Shown here: in pieces, positions 48,001 to 59,686 of the stretch
How the letters are laid out: each line of letters starts with the position of its first letter
Position numbering within the stretch: position 1 is the stretch's first letter
Source: Isoperla grammatica
Lineage: Eukaryota > Arthropoda > Insecta > Plecoptera > Perlodidae
DNA: 64,000 bases
Reading direction: 5' to 3'
Assembly (NCBI GenBank): GCA_945910005.1
Contig: OX246746.1
Coordinates: 18,789,779-18,853,778 of the forward strand
Notes under the pieces: model-generated
What the model saw: only the letters and a program-made list of their open reading frames with translations
Told to the model about the DNA's origin: nothing
Databases searched by the model: none
Program-made: the position numbers and the translations under genes

Positions 48001-51000
48001 ACTCCATCAGCTGTGACTAGAGGTGGTCACGTGACATGAGATGAGATTATCAGGCGTGACTCACAACATTTATAGTGATCATGTGTGAACATAGATACTA
48101 TCCTTGCACATGTACCGTGGGTTTGTGTGACAACATTAAAGTGATGTGTGAATCGTGTCACGCATGCATGGTGACTGTGCGTGGCACTAGTGAGCCAGCA
48201 CTGAACACTTGATAATACAAAAAGTAAATTTCATGACTGTAGAAAGTGCGTGAACATGTCAAAATTTATTTCCATAGCAAAAGCACCGTTGGCAACATTT
48301 AATATTGCCCCTATATTCGACCTACCATGCCATCCATCTATTGGTAATACTGACACACGTTGCGTGCAATATAGGATGAAGATTGAGCCTCACTATTGCT
48401 ATAAATTACATTCTAGCTTCGTAATGCATCTATTGGGATTACACTATGCTCTGCTGACAACTGTGCTTCTTGATACGGAAAGAACTTAATTGCCAAATTC
48501 AGTGTGATACTGCACGTGTTGAATAAACATAAAATGAGTTGTGTATGAGCAGAAAATAGGTTTACGTGACGTGAGTAAAATGTCTCGTGCGACCACCTCT
48601 AGTTCAAAACGATGCTTGAAATACAATTAAATGGTAAAATAATGATATTTTGATTGTTTTTTTGTTTATAGTGATCCTGTGTTGGTGTTTCCATGTTCTT
48701 CCGGCCATGTGACCTGTCTCGAGTGTTTCCGAGCATACTGCGTTTCTAGGTTACGAGAGAGACAGTTCTGGTCTCATCCTGAGCATGGTTACACTTTAGG
48801 TTGTCCAGCTGGCTGCTCCGACTCCTTCATAACGGAAGCGCACCACTTTAAGTTGCTTACTCAACAACAGGTAAAAACCATACTTAAAGGCCCAGTGTAA
48901 AACAAATATATTACAAAATATTATTCAAGATTATCTACTAAAAAAAAAATTCTCCATAATGTAGTAGAATGTTTTGTTACATTGAATTAAAAAATCTGCT
49001 CAAGTGTGCAGTCATTAAACCTACTGACTTCCATTTCAAATAATAATAATAATAATTGTATTAATTGCTAGGCCATATAATAATAATAATTATTATTATT
49101 ATTATCATCATTATCACTATTTTTTCAAAAGTAATTTACCCAAGACTGGATTTAATTAATTCAATTCTTTTGAAATTATTGAATCACTATTGAAATTGAA
49201 TGGTAATCCAAAAGACTATTAATTTTGATCATGGTGAATAAAAGCAATAAACCCTCAGATAGTCCCAAAACGTTTAGTTTTGTTGACAGTGTAAAAGTAT
49301 TCCAAGCATGGTTGAATGTAGCTAGGCTAAACACTAAACAGTGTGGATCTATGACCTGAAGATGCTAAAATGCTGAGCAAATAAATAATAATACATAAAC
49401 TGACACATAGTGTTATCTTATTATCATCATCACCATCATTATTATCTTATCGTCTTATCACAGGCTTCATTCCTACTGCAAAAACCTATACTTGCCGGAA
49501 ATGATAAACATAACATAAAACATATACACATTATTTGAATTTTGTATGTTATGTTGTTATATACTGAGGTCTTACTGTATTTACCTCTATGAATAATTGC
49601 CTAGTAGCAGCATGTAGTAGAGGTTACTGATGTATCTCTCCCATGATGATGTTTCAGTATGCGATGTACCAGCGATTTGGAGCAGAAGAGTACGTTCTTC
49701 AGGCAGGGGGTATTCTCTGCCCTCAACCTGGATGCGGTATGGGCATCCTAGCTGACCCCGACTGCAAGCGTATCACATGCATTGGGGGATGTGGGGTGAG
49801 TCTCTTCAAAGCATCATAATTCTCAACAGAGCAATAGTGTAGGCCCTACATAGTAAAAATAAACAACCATATCCACCCTCTAACATTTTTATTTTAAATT
49901 GTAATTTCGTTTAATAAACGTAACATTCGTTATAATAATAGTTAAATTTTGTTTCATAAAAAATATATTAGGCTATATCATTGATTAGTAGCCTATGCTG
50001 GACCCCTGTGATCATCCAATGTGCATGGTAGGCCTAAACCATCAATTTTGTATTTTCTACTATTTCCTGTTGTCACTTTGTAGCCTACACAACCCTTGAC
50101 AAATTCACTCTCAAGGTCGCAATTTGCGAGTGAAAATTGGGTGCTTGCAAATTGCGAGTTAACTTGAAAACTGTTTCTTACATCGCCTGTCAGCAATACG
50201 TGGGGCAAATGAACTTCTCACGAGCAGAATATTTTTGTTAATTTTAATGAACAATGTTTCGAGGCGGGAAACAAGGAGGTGAATATGTTGGATTTTATGC
50301 CTTCAAAACGTAATTTTTATAGACGGAAAAAATGTTAAGAATAATTCTGGCCTACATGGAAATTCACAGAAACGGGATCCACGGACGTATAGATAACTTT
50401 ACAAACAGGGATGCATGTGTTTAGTGGTGTACATGCTTTTAGCAGTCTTTAGTAGTGGTGTGAGTTAAAAGCTAACAATTGTCCAACTTTTCTTGTTTAA
50501 ATCCCACTTTAGGCACTTTAAATGTTTTTCAAGGGTTGAGGCCACATAGGTGTACTTAATTTTGTAATTTTTCCTTTCGTATTACACATGCTATATGTAT
50601 TGACCTATTGTTATTCATGTTCTTTGAGTGTCAAGCCCCAATCACACTAGTCGGCATCGTGATCGTAATAGTGATCGGGATCGCAATCGTACATTTTCTC
50701 GTGCTAAATCATTATGATTTTATTGTGAACACTGAACAGCGTCATAAGAACCACAACTTTTTCACGATTTCCGAATCACGATTTCGATCCCGATACCGAG
50801 AATTGTGGTTAGGGCTTAACAAGCATTTGCTAATTTGTTTCAGTTTGTGTTTTGTCGGAACTGCCTCCAAGGTTACCACATAGGCGAGTGTAGCGCGGTA
50901 GGAGAAGGCAGTGGCGCTGCGTCAGCCGATTGTGAATACAATGTCGATCCAGGCAGGGCAGCTCAGGTGAAACTCTTGTTTTTGTTTTCTCTCATTATGT

Positions 51001-52942
51001 ACTGTCAAAAATGTTTTATTTGGATCCAAAGTGATGATACAGTATCATGCCTTGGTGTAGAGTTTCTTTTATCTGACTAATCTCCATGTCTGCTGGGTTT
51101 TCTTGCACTTTGAGAATGATTACATGAAAGGTGTAGGGTTATTTGGTAGGCCTAAATATTACTGATACGTATCTTCCTTAGGCCTACCTATTCCTGTGGC
51201 TTTGCCTGGACTTTTCAAGTGCATTCAGAATGTACATAGTGTGATATATATATATTATCTCTACAGCTAAATTTGTTAAATCAAATTCAATTTTTTATCC
51301 TGCACTGCAAGTTTAGGGTTAATTATTACACTAATACTTTATTCCATGCCAAGTCTCAGTTACACAGAAAACGAGGGTTGTCTAAAGTGTCAGGAAAAGA
51401 AAATGCAAGTATGGCAGTTTTATTGTACAAACAAAAATGTGAATGATTGATTTCTAAATTTTCAAAAGTCAATTCTAGGCCTATCGCTGGAGTCATGATA
51501 AATATCCAACCCAACCTGATTGATTATATTTTTTGAGCCTGCTACTGGTCAACATTGAACCATCAAGAACATATTTAATTAATAATTAGGCATTAGGGAT
51601 AGGCTAAATACAAACATATGAATCAATTTCGTTTGGAGTAGCTATTTGCTGGGAACTCCATATTGTACTAAAGTTGAGCTAAAGCTAGAATTACGCAGTA
51701 ACCCGAAGAGCTGCTGTCTATAACTCTTAATTTCGAGCACTGCAAGCTGTAGGAAGCTGTGCACAACATTATTTATTGAAATGAGTTAAAACTCTTGCTA
51801 CATTTGTCTCATTGTACAACAGTGAAACTTCATTATAACGAATGTCTATAACAAAATGATCTATATAACAAATAACAAACTGTTTTTTTAGGTCCCAAAA
51901 GGTTCTTATGCATGTAATGGTACCATTTTTATGAAGAAATGTTCTTTATAGCAAAACAATAATCTGGCTGGCCCCCAAGAGTTCGTTATAAAGAAGTTCT
52001 ACTGTACTTTATTTATTTGTTCTCATTTAATCAAAAATAAATAACTACCCTGTTTACATGGCAGACTGAGTCCGGTACTGTGTACGGTCCAGGCCATGTA
52101 AACACCTAGAATATAGGACCGAACCGACTGGGTCCGGTCCGCCAAAAAAGCTAGACCGTACCGAAGACCGACTCAGTCCTATCATGTAAACGGGTAGAAC
52201 GGGTACCGACTGAAGAACTGAAACTTTGAACGAACGCGGTTTGTAGGTGAATAAGATGGAAAATGATTGTAGTCGCCATCAACAAAAATCAAGTAAAATA
52301 TTTACATCAGCTTGGAAACTTTTGTTCGTCGGGATGCATCTTTAAATTAATTTTATATGGCAGAAGGAAAAAGTAGGGTTATGTACGACCAATGTGGCGG
52401 GAGACCGAAATCAAGTTTGGGTACACCTTCATATAAACGCAAGCGACCATGACAGTTCTCAGTCTGGTACTCAGTACGGTCCACCATGTAAATATAGCTA
52501 TTGTATTATGAAACAAAGTCATTGCAAACCGAGTTTAAAATATTCATGTTACAAATTTATGATGTAGAGGCGTCATTTCGAACATTAAGAGTGTTGGGTA
52601 AATGTTATTATGAGCTATATGCCCTTAACTAACTTTCATTTTCTCTTCCCTGTTTGTAGGCTCGTTGGGATGAAGCCAGTAAAGTAACTATCAAGGTCAT
52701 GACAAAACCGTGCCCCAAGTGCCGTACCCCTACCGAACGAGCCGGTAAGTTGCCTCCCAGTCCCAGCGTGAATGCATTGCCAGCTAGACGTACACGTGTG
52801 TACTGTTCGTAACGTGCTATCTGTGTTTTCAGGGGGCTGTATGCACATGGTATGTACGAGACCTCAGTGTGGCTTCGACTGGTGCTGGGTGTGCCAAGCA
52901 CCATGGTCCAGAGAATGCATGGGAAACCATTGGTTTGGATAA
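42077..52942 (+). CDS. PRKN: Parkin, RBR E3 ubiquitin ligase, nine coding exons
   Basis: Exons: 42077-42334, 43850-44018, 46490-46680, 47830-47978, 48672-48870, 49658-49795, 50844-50966, 52660-52744, 52833-52942. All junctions are GT-AG and join in frame to 473 codons (human parkin 465). Residues 1-28 are a hydrophobic/basic extension; the ubiquitin-like domain is about 29-105 with [14 protein letters not shown]0 about 150-254; RING1 from about 257 ([18 protein letters not shown]); IBR about 323-385; REP around [12 protein letters not shown] (410-421); RING2 about 427-473. Catalytic Cys440 and His442 lie in GGCMHM, and Ser94 in EQSILH matches the PINK1 site. Parkin is activated by PINK1 on damaged mitochondria and ubiquitinates outer-membrane proteins for mitophagy. 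No stops or lost zinc ligands were seen, so it looks functional. Introns carry many small transposons. Confidence 0.97.
42738..42868. mobile_element. Hairpin MITE in parkin intron 1
   Basis: Ends CTTACAGATGCTTTCGTCAC and GTGACGAAAGCATCCGTAAG, with inner TGATTGGCTACGAG paired to CTCGTAGCCAACCAG. Related to the ends of 6540-7206. Confidence 0.8.
42943..43273 (+). mobile_element. SINE copy, 5'-truncated, in parkin intron 1
   Basis: Same body as the full copy at 56681-57108 (CTTCTTGGCTTAGGAATAAG, GTCCAATCACTGATTCATA, TACTGAGTGGGTAGACTC) and an (ATTT)n tail at 43246-43273. It lacks the tRNA-like head. Confidence 0.85.
44281..44911. mobile_element. hAT MITE in parkin intron 2, perfect 8-bp TSD
   Basis: Ends CAGTGGCGTAGCGC and CGCTACGCCACTG; target duplication ATTATTGT at 44273-44280 and 44912-44919. 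GC-rich hairpins near both ends (GGGGGCCCCCGCTTCGCGG near 44846). Ends are akin to the hAT at 10065-11620. Confidence 0.95.
45505..45700. mobile_element. TATCGAT-rich MITE fragment in parkin intron 2
   Basis: Begins TGGTTGCTATTTGATAATCG and shares CGAGATTTTGAATTTA with the copies at 22485 and 25527. The right end is lost or diverged. Confidence 0.55.
46763..47035. mobile_element. Inverted-repeat MITE in parkin intron 3
   Basis: Ends CTGGGTCCGGATTCAC and GTGAATCCGGGCCCAG, with inner GAGGTCCTA / TAGGACCTC. Internal copies of the GAGGTCCTAAG motif extend the fold. Confidence 0.8.
47248..47500. mobile_element. Tigger/pogo-like MITE, copy 2, in parkin intron 3
   Basis: Begins CAGTGAAACTTCTTTATA after TA; internal TTGAGGTCCCAAAAAG as in 14937-15125. 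Split by a 97-bp retroposon at 47266-47362. Confidence 0.72.
47266..47362 (+). mobile_element. Short retroposon with (AAAT)n tail, 8-bp TSD
   Basis: Flanked by TCTTTATA at 47258-47265 and 47363-47370. Contains AATCTTGGGGGGAGGG and CCCAGCCGCAGAAGAG, shared with 20900-21032. No tRNA-like promoter boxes were recognised. Confidence 0.7.
48018..48601. mobile_element. TA-target MITE in parkin intron 4
   Basis: Ends TAGAGGTGGTCACGTGAC and CTCGTGCGACCACCTCTA are inverted and bounded by TA. Non-coding. Confidence 0.75.
50633..50817. mobile_element. Inverted-repeat MITE in parkin intron 6
   Basis: Ends AAGCCCCAATCACA and TTGTGGTTAGGGCTT with internal GATCGGGATCG words. Similar to the outer element at 39779-40904. 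Confidence 0.65.
51820..52006. mobile_element. Tigger/pogo-like MITE, copy 3, in parkin intron 7
   Basis: Ends CAGTGAAACTTCATTATAAC and AAGAAGTTCTACTGTA; internal TTAGGTCCCAAAAGG. The best-preserved inverted ends of the three copies. Confidence 0.78.
52049..52494. mobile_element. MITE with GTTTACATGG ends in parkin intron 7
   Basis: Left CTGTTTACATGGCAGACTG, right CAGTACGGTCCACCATGTAA; several internal copies of CCATGTAAAC and GACTGAGTCCGG in both orientations. Confidence 0.65.
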
Positions 52943-53493
52943 CTACCATCACTTGAAGTATTTCAATCATATCAGTTGGCCATGTTCAAAGTCAAATGCC
53001 ATTACTATGTATTAGCATTTTTACCACAAAATGATGATTAAGAAGAAGAACTTGATACTTGAGGTGTTTTTTATTTTATTTGTACTGTGATTACTGATTA
53101 GTGATTAGATAATATACTACTACACATATGTATAAGTAACTTAGATTCATTTTTTGATTTTGCTAATCCGCTAATATTTAATTGCGTTATTCAGGCAATG
53201 GAAATTGATAATGTAGATAGTAGACTATACATAAAGTAATATTTAATATTTTGTGTTGCTAACCCTGTACAAGTCAAGTTAATTTTATTTTGTTTTTCCC
53301 GTCAAGACCATATTATTTCATGTTGGTAATGGTACATACCGTACTTGAAATTAAATACATATGTACACCAGTAGATTTTTACCTAAGTTATGAGATTTTT
53401 AGGATTGACATAAAGTGTGTTCTCAAATTAATGTAGGCCTGGTCTACTTTTAGTTTTCTTAAAATTTCAAATTAAAGAGTTTTATATTATTCG

Positions 53494-55130
53494 TATCACA
53501 TCGGCTGTTCAGCACCTCAGGCTAGGCCACGCACGACAAAGCGCGTGGATGGGACCTTTTTCAACAGCCCTCACCGAAGCAATTATCGTTGGCGACCATC
53601 TGCGGGATGGACTCCGAACGTCTCAAAAGAACTTATTTACAACCTGTCATACCCATGTGTTCATTTGGAGGGAAAAGGGACTTGGGGGCGACTATAAATA
53701 GTTATTCAAAACATTGTAATTATAGTTTTCGGCTTTCCGTCATCATAATGTTATAAAAAGCGTACCATTGAACGCGCAACGCTAAGACAATATAGCCACT
53801 TTTTTAATTGTAGCTGTAGCTCAATTTTTAGTCACACACATCCACCAACGTCCACATACATGTAATGTAGGGCACATCCAAAATACATGTAGGGGTTTTC
53901 ATAATAATATGTTTACAAAGCCTTATTCATGTATAGCTCGTTGGTCTAGTGGGTTTATTTCTGCTTCCATTGCAGCGAATCGTGGGTTCGATTCTTGGTT
54001 CGGGTACGTTTTTTTTTATTTTAACATAGACTGTATCTATGTGATACTGGTATATACGAAAACCGTGACTTAATTAACAATGAATCGCATTCGCATAATA
54101 CATCCATAATATAATATAATGTCACCTGAAGCTACTGAAAATTATAACTTGTGATTGTATAGACGGTAGCGCACATGTGGGGGAGGGGGTTGGGACGGGG
54201 TGATGAGGCGATCGTCAACCCCCTACCCCCTCAACTTTTATCAACTCATTGAATAAAATATTATTAAACATTCAAATCTGCTTTCGTAAGTAGTTGGCAA
54301 ATCAAAATCACAGAACAGAATGGTGTGGAGCCCATCGTGTCGCGGGAACTGAACCCAGTATTATCCCGGCCACTGTGCTAGCCTTCGTTTCCTGGAAATT
54401 TGAAAACAATTATGTGCACGTGTACGAGGCAGGAACTGTGTGCGGACTGTCTTGTCAGCTCCTCTTTCAATTCCACCTGTATACAATGCATCAGTTTCCC
54501 AAAGCGCCGGTGCTTCTTTAGAATTTTACTTTCTTTTCATGTGCTAATATCCACTTTCAATCGTCGCATCCAAATTTTCAAGCTCGACTTCAGAACAATT
54601 TCAAACACAATTTGAGGAAGAGTCACCCATAGGCCCTACTCATTAATAAAGAATAGTAAACTCACACAATATAATTATTGTAATGGCGAACTAAATAGAT
54701 AACACGTGTTTTATAATATATAATGTTAAGTGGTAATGAGAAAAACGTGTCGGGTTATTATATAATGTTTTTTAATGTTGGGAAGGGTACGGGAACTTTA
54801 GAGGAATACACCACTGGCTAAAAAGTGAAGTAACCCGAAAACATCATCAACATCATGTTCTCTTTAAATTAAGATACTGACTTCGCACAAAAAACGAAAA
54901 TGATCAGAAAAATCTAAATAACGTGATTACAAGTGTCGCTCTTTGAAATTATGGTCGGAATCAAACATTGTTCAGCACGGTTCTCAATTTGAAAGTATGC
55001 ATTGTGCTAAAACTTTTTTTTTCACCCAAAACCCTTCGCCAACTGCGGTCAATTGTTCGCCGCGCAGACCTTTCCTAAGGGTTGTCCCAAACGCTCGAGT
55101 CGGGTCCTTGCTGAACAGCCGACGTGATAT
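53494..55130. mobile_element. 1.6-kb inverted-repeat element downstream of parkin
   Basis: Left TATCACATCGGCTGTTCAGC and right GCTGAACAGCCGACGTGATA are inverted with one mismatch. The element starts about 550 bp after the parkin stop and may set the limit of its 3' UTR; ATTAAA-type poly(A) signals occur just before it (53352, 53472). No transposase recognised. A tRNA-like segment lies inside. Confidence 0.6.
53933..54006 (+). other. tRNA-like segment, not a functional tRNA
   Basis: A-box-like TAGCTCGTTGGTCTAGTGG and B-box-like GTGGGTTCGATTC, with stem CTGC-TTCCATT-GCAG placing CCA at the anticodon position. The acceptor stem does not pair, so this is a pseudo-tRNA or SINE head related to the head of the SINE at 56681-57108. 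Confidence 0.5.
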
Positions 55131-56680
55131 CCAGTATAGTGATTAAATATTTCACTTTGCAATTTTATTGATATATTTGCATAACTTAAATACCTATATA
55201 TATTTTTAAAATTTATTGTTTGCTATTAATTGTAATGAGGGACAGCATGCATTATATTTTCACTTTATTCATTCAAAATTATCCGAGGTGGGTTTATAGA
55301 GTGGGTAATTTTCTAGCCGTAAGCACGTGTGAAATTACTAGTTGTGAATACTACGGCAGGGTTTCATATGTATTTTGAGGTAACTTTACCACTTTACTTG
55401 CCAAAAATAAACTACTAATTGATTGATTGGAAAAAGAGCATGGGCTTCACACAAATAATTGAGCATGTCCCTAGAATGGTTAATAAATAATAAGACACAT
55501 TTAGAGGCATACAGAAAAATTTAATAATCAATATTAAGATACCTAGATAACCAGATTATAGAGGTATGGTCATTTACTAATAGCTGTGAAGAAATAAAGA
55601 CTGTGAGAGAAGTGTCAAGTTTTAGAACTGTCTCAAACATCCAAGAACTAAAATCACTGGTGATGTCTTCACACCCTAATGAGAAATAGGAAGGTATCAA
55701 ATTAATGAAATGATTCTAATAATAATTATGATATGTATAAAGTATAATGTATATACTTACTACTTAATCAGTCTCGGGGAGTTGCGCGCTACTTGTAGCA
55801 TCCTACCAATTAAAAGTAGCGAACCCAAGACTGGTTGATAAGAAGTACTGAGAATTGGCCGAATCATGCAGTGTTGGAACATTTCATGGGTACCATTGTA
55901 AATATACCCTCAAATAAAATAATTTACAATTCTCTTCTGGGGGCCTACCATATAGGCCTGAAGTCTACATAGATAGTTTAAGAATTGAGTTTGTAAAAAA
56001 TTGGTATCTGTATCAGTATCAACAAATTCTGGTGTATGTCTATCACTAATAATATAGTTACACGTTCTTTAAATAGTTAATTAATTTTACAATAATATTA
56101 TTGTAATATGTTGTAGGCCTACAAAAAAGATACAAAACCTGTACATATATTTGAGTTAATAAATAAATACAAGTGATTTCAATGTATATTTTGTAAATTG
56201 CTTTACCCCCCTACAATCCCTTATCTGTGGCTTTACTGTAGTGATTCAACTCTCATTTTTATGGCTTGGTGAGTCTCAACTAGTAAAACTGTACAAAATC
56301 AAAGGTTTTTAAATAACTAATAAGTGAATAATGAGTGAAATATGATGACTCTTCATGCCGAGCGGCATGAAGAGGGTGGAGAAAGAAGCGTGTCTCTACT
56401 GGTTGACCAGATCCAGCATGATGGCATAATAGCCAAATGTGGGCATTTGAGAAGAAGAAGAAGATAAGTGAATAAGAATGCTGCATAATATAAAAAAGGG
56501 TTAATAACCAACAGTTTGTGTTGTCAGAACTAAAAATTGGGCTAACATTTAAAATATTGTTATCATTATGGTTGTCCTTTTCGAAACCCACAGTTAATTC
56601 TTTAATTTGTTTCCAAAATGACAACCATAAGGATTAAAACACATGAAACTTTTTTAATTTAACTTGGTTCTACTTCTTAC
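55131..56680. other. Intergenic AT-rich DNA between parkin and the SINE
   Basis: No gene recognised. A short inverted pair near 55770-55840 (CAGTCTCGGGGAG, CAAGACTGGTTGA) may be a small MITE. Confidence 0.35.
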
Positions 56681-57108
56681 TAAAAATAAATAAATAAATT
56701 CGTAATTTATAGTCCACCCACTCAGTAACAAGACTGATTTTCAGTTAGGCACTTTAATTTAAAGCGAGACTAAACCAACCCTGTAGGCTCCAAACACCAT
56801 CGACGAGTGAGCATAACCAATCAAAGATCTATATTTCAAATATGAAACACATGAATCAGTGATTGGACAGTGCGAACACCTGCGGACAGATGCCAGGATC
56901 AACAAGGCCGATTCAGAACAACTTTGAATTTATTGAGTGCTTCGTTGCTAGGACGGCTCCAAAGTCACCGTATACTTATTCCTAAGCCAAGAAGTGATGG
57001 AAATGAATCCATATTAGAAGTTAAAAAAATGTTGCCTGACGCAGAATTTGAACTTGGGACCTTCTGCATTGGAAGCAGGGATGCTAACCACTGGACCAAC
57101 GAGCCTAC
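56681..57108 (-). mobile_element. Full-length tRNA-derived SINE, (ATTT)n tail
   Basis: On - it begins with a tRNA-like head (57036-57108: GGCTCGTTGGTCCAGTGG, AAGTTCAAATTC), continues into a conserved body of about 300 bp and ends in (ATTT)n at 56681-56700. The anticodon loop TTCCAAT places CCA at 34-36. Two truncated copies are at 42943-43273 and 57909-58076. RNA polymerase III would transcribe it; mobilisation needs a partner LINE. Confidence 0.85.
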
Positions 57109-57343
57109 TGGATGAATGAGCCACTTAAAAACTAGATGATTTTGTTACTAACCACTTGTACAAAATTTTGTTGCATTTTGAAGATATGGTATTACTAGAA
57201 CACATTAATTGTGCACAGTTTAATAGTGAAACAGAAGTAAATACTAGTACAACAAAGTGACTTCGTAGTGTTCTGTACATATGCGAACAGTTAGCTTGGG
57301 TAAGGCAGCATGGCTGGACACGAGCGTTAATCGATAAGTCTAT

Positions 57344-57519
57344 GGGTCAAATGCATAGTCGTTTCTCTTGTGCTCCTCAACTCAGCCTTTCCTCAGAGTC
57401 GCCCAACGACCAATCACTGAGCAGCATTGCCATGCGGACTGCTCTGTGATTGGTGGTTGAGCGAATCTGAGGAAAGGCTGAGTTAAGGAGCACGTGAGGC
57501 ACGACTATGCATTTGCCCC
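57344..57519. mobile_element. Hairpin MITE, 176 bp
   Basis: Arms of about 75 bp: GGGTCAAATGCATAGTCG on the left, CGACTATGCATTTGCCCC on the right, with GACCAATCACTGAG and CTCTGTGATTGGTGG near the loop. Confidence 0.88.
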
Positions 57520-57908
57520 TATATGCTCATACTCGCCACACTGTCTTTAGGTACCTGAGAGCCTGTGGAATGGGTATTTTAGCAGCCCGTTCTACAGGTA
57601 CACTTGCAGTCATAAAGATATATCTTCTATATAAACACTTCTTTGGGTTCTTCGTGAGTTCCTAGTTGTGTGAGTCAATAGTCTATGGTCTATATCCTAC
57701 ATACTCAAGACTTAAAAGAATACACTCATTGTAAGTTCTAGATTGGAAATAAACGATACTATATTCAATGCATGCCAAGATAATTTGTATGGCGACCAAG
57801 TACTTAAAAGTTTCAATACATACATAATATGATAACAAAACAATCATCACATACTTGCTAAGTTTGCACAACCAGGAACTTGGAAACGTACCCAAAGAGG
57901 GGTTGATG

Positions 57909-58076
57909 AATTAATTCGTATTTAGAGTCTGCCCACTCAGTCATATGACTGATTTTTAGTGGGGGACTTTAATTTAAAGTGACTAAGCCAACCCTGCAGG
58001 CTTCGAACATCGTCGACGAGCGAGCGATAACCAACCACCAACCAAAGATCGACATTTTAAAAATATGAAATATGAT
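57909..58076 (-). mobile_element. SINE fragment, 3' part of body
   Basis: On - shares AGGGTTGGCTTAGTCACTTT and TGACTGAGTGGGCAGACTC with the full SINE; 5'-truncated and with a degenerate tail. Confidence 0.8.
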
Positions 58077-58426
58077 AACTAGTTTCATATTTCATATTTG
58101 TATTTCATATTTCATATTTATTTCATAGTTCACTGACCATTACAATGTAAGGGTGTACTCCTCTTGAGAGAGAGAGAGTGAGTTTTAGAGAGTTTTAGGA
58201 GTCCAAGTAGGTATTGCTTTAGTTTCTCAATGATAACTACTGTACTTCCATTGACAACAGCTGGGTGAGATGCTACAGAAGATATCCCTACACTGTATGT
58301 CTTTCACCTGGCACATAAGCACACATTAGCATTCAGATGTAGTAAAAAATATTGAACACTTCCAAAATGGAATCATAAATGTGCATAACAAACTGAAAAT
58401 TAATGTTGCATTACCTATACTTGGAG

Positions 58427-58518
58427 CTCTACCTTCGTCGGGTGATCAAGGCCACGTCAGGCCGAAACTGTCTCCACGTTTTGTTTATATCGACTCCGAA
58501 GGCCGCAACTACTACAAG
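58427..58518 (+). other. Candidate exon, + strand, unassigned
   Basis: Ends TACTACAAG then GTAAGC, a good donor; the acceptor (ACTTGGAG) has a poor pyrimidine tract. One frame reads PSSGDQGHVRPKLSPRFVYI onward to EGRNYYK; a second frame is also open. GC-richer than its surroundings. Could be an exon of an unseen gene or chance. Confidence 0.28.
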
Positions 58519-59686
58519 GTAAGCTGTTGGTTCCTTCCTATCCTTCTCCCCTAGCTCAAACCTAGCCGTTAGGCAAACTTACACATTCACTATACTTGGA
58601 GATTGATAGCTACATAACAAGTAATTGGTTGTAATATTAAGTAACAAGCTACTGTTGATCTCTTAATATTTTTCAATGGGTTTCATTAAAAAAATTATTA
58701 CACTGCTTGCACAGTTTTCAAGTACGTTTATTAGTAATAAATTCCAATATACAAATTTACATTTTACATGGGATACAAAGATATTGTGCTCCAAAATATG
58801 AGATATGCTTTTTAGCAAGGTAAAAAAGCGAAACGGTTTGCAATATGGAGACAAGCATAGCTACATTGTACCAGTACTAAACAAGGTTGTACTGACCTGA
58901 CCTGTTTGGGTAGAAGGGTTTGGGAATGACTGGAGTTTGATGAGACAACTGTGTGTTATAGTGAGTTGTGAAACAAATTATTGATATCGTATTTGAAATA
59001 AATGAATGGTCCACTGTCATCAATATTTGCAGATAAATGGGAACATCTAGTACAAAACATTCATCCAACACTGTAATCCAAATCCATTAGCCGTCCAATC
59101 GTTTCTTAATTTGCTGCAGCCTCAAAATCTCAATTTAAAACATTTCATGATAATAAATTACATTCAGACATATCATGTTAGGTACATTTAATATAGTAAC
59201 TGAAACATTTTATTTTACCAATTAATTAAGTACAGTCATGTAATATTTAACCAAGATTAGGCCTACTAAATATTTTGGTGGCTTCTCATGCGATTTAAAT
59301 ATATATATTTATATATCGTGTATACTGTATTTCTCTAGGACTATGTTTATATGGACAAATAAGAACTGCTAAAACCTAAATTTATCTATAAATTTCACAG
59401 CAATAATACTCGACATCATATCCATATCGAATAAGTGCAATAGTAGTCTGTCAATCGTACAACAACATACTTTAAATGCTTATATGTGTAGGATCTACTT
59501 TCTGTACAAATAATCAAGGTTGTTAGTAGTGAAAACATTCTAGTGAAACTTATATCGACTTCTTTTATTTGTCAATATAAACTTAGTGTAAAATTGTATA
59601 ATGATGATAGGCCTATATGTATATGTAGTTCTAGGAGACATCTAACTTGGACTGAGGATATGTAAGTTAATTGTTGATGGGTTAGT
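58519..59686. other. AT-rich DNA, probable 3' UTR side of the TRIM9-like gene
   Basis: No ORF or repeat recognised. The TRIM9-like 3' UTR should extend leftward from 59687, but its end cannot be placed. Confidence 0.35.

Noticed and set aside
50608..50883. 91-codon ORF overlapping parkin exon 7
   Set aside because: It is MITE sequence read into the exon in another frame.
53933..54006. Functional tRNA gene with CCA anticodon
   Set aside because: The acceptor stem does not pair and the D-arm is irregular; better read as a tRNA-like or SINE fragment.
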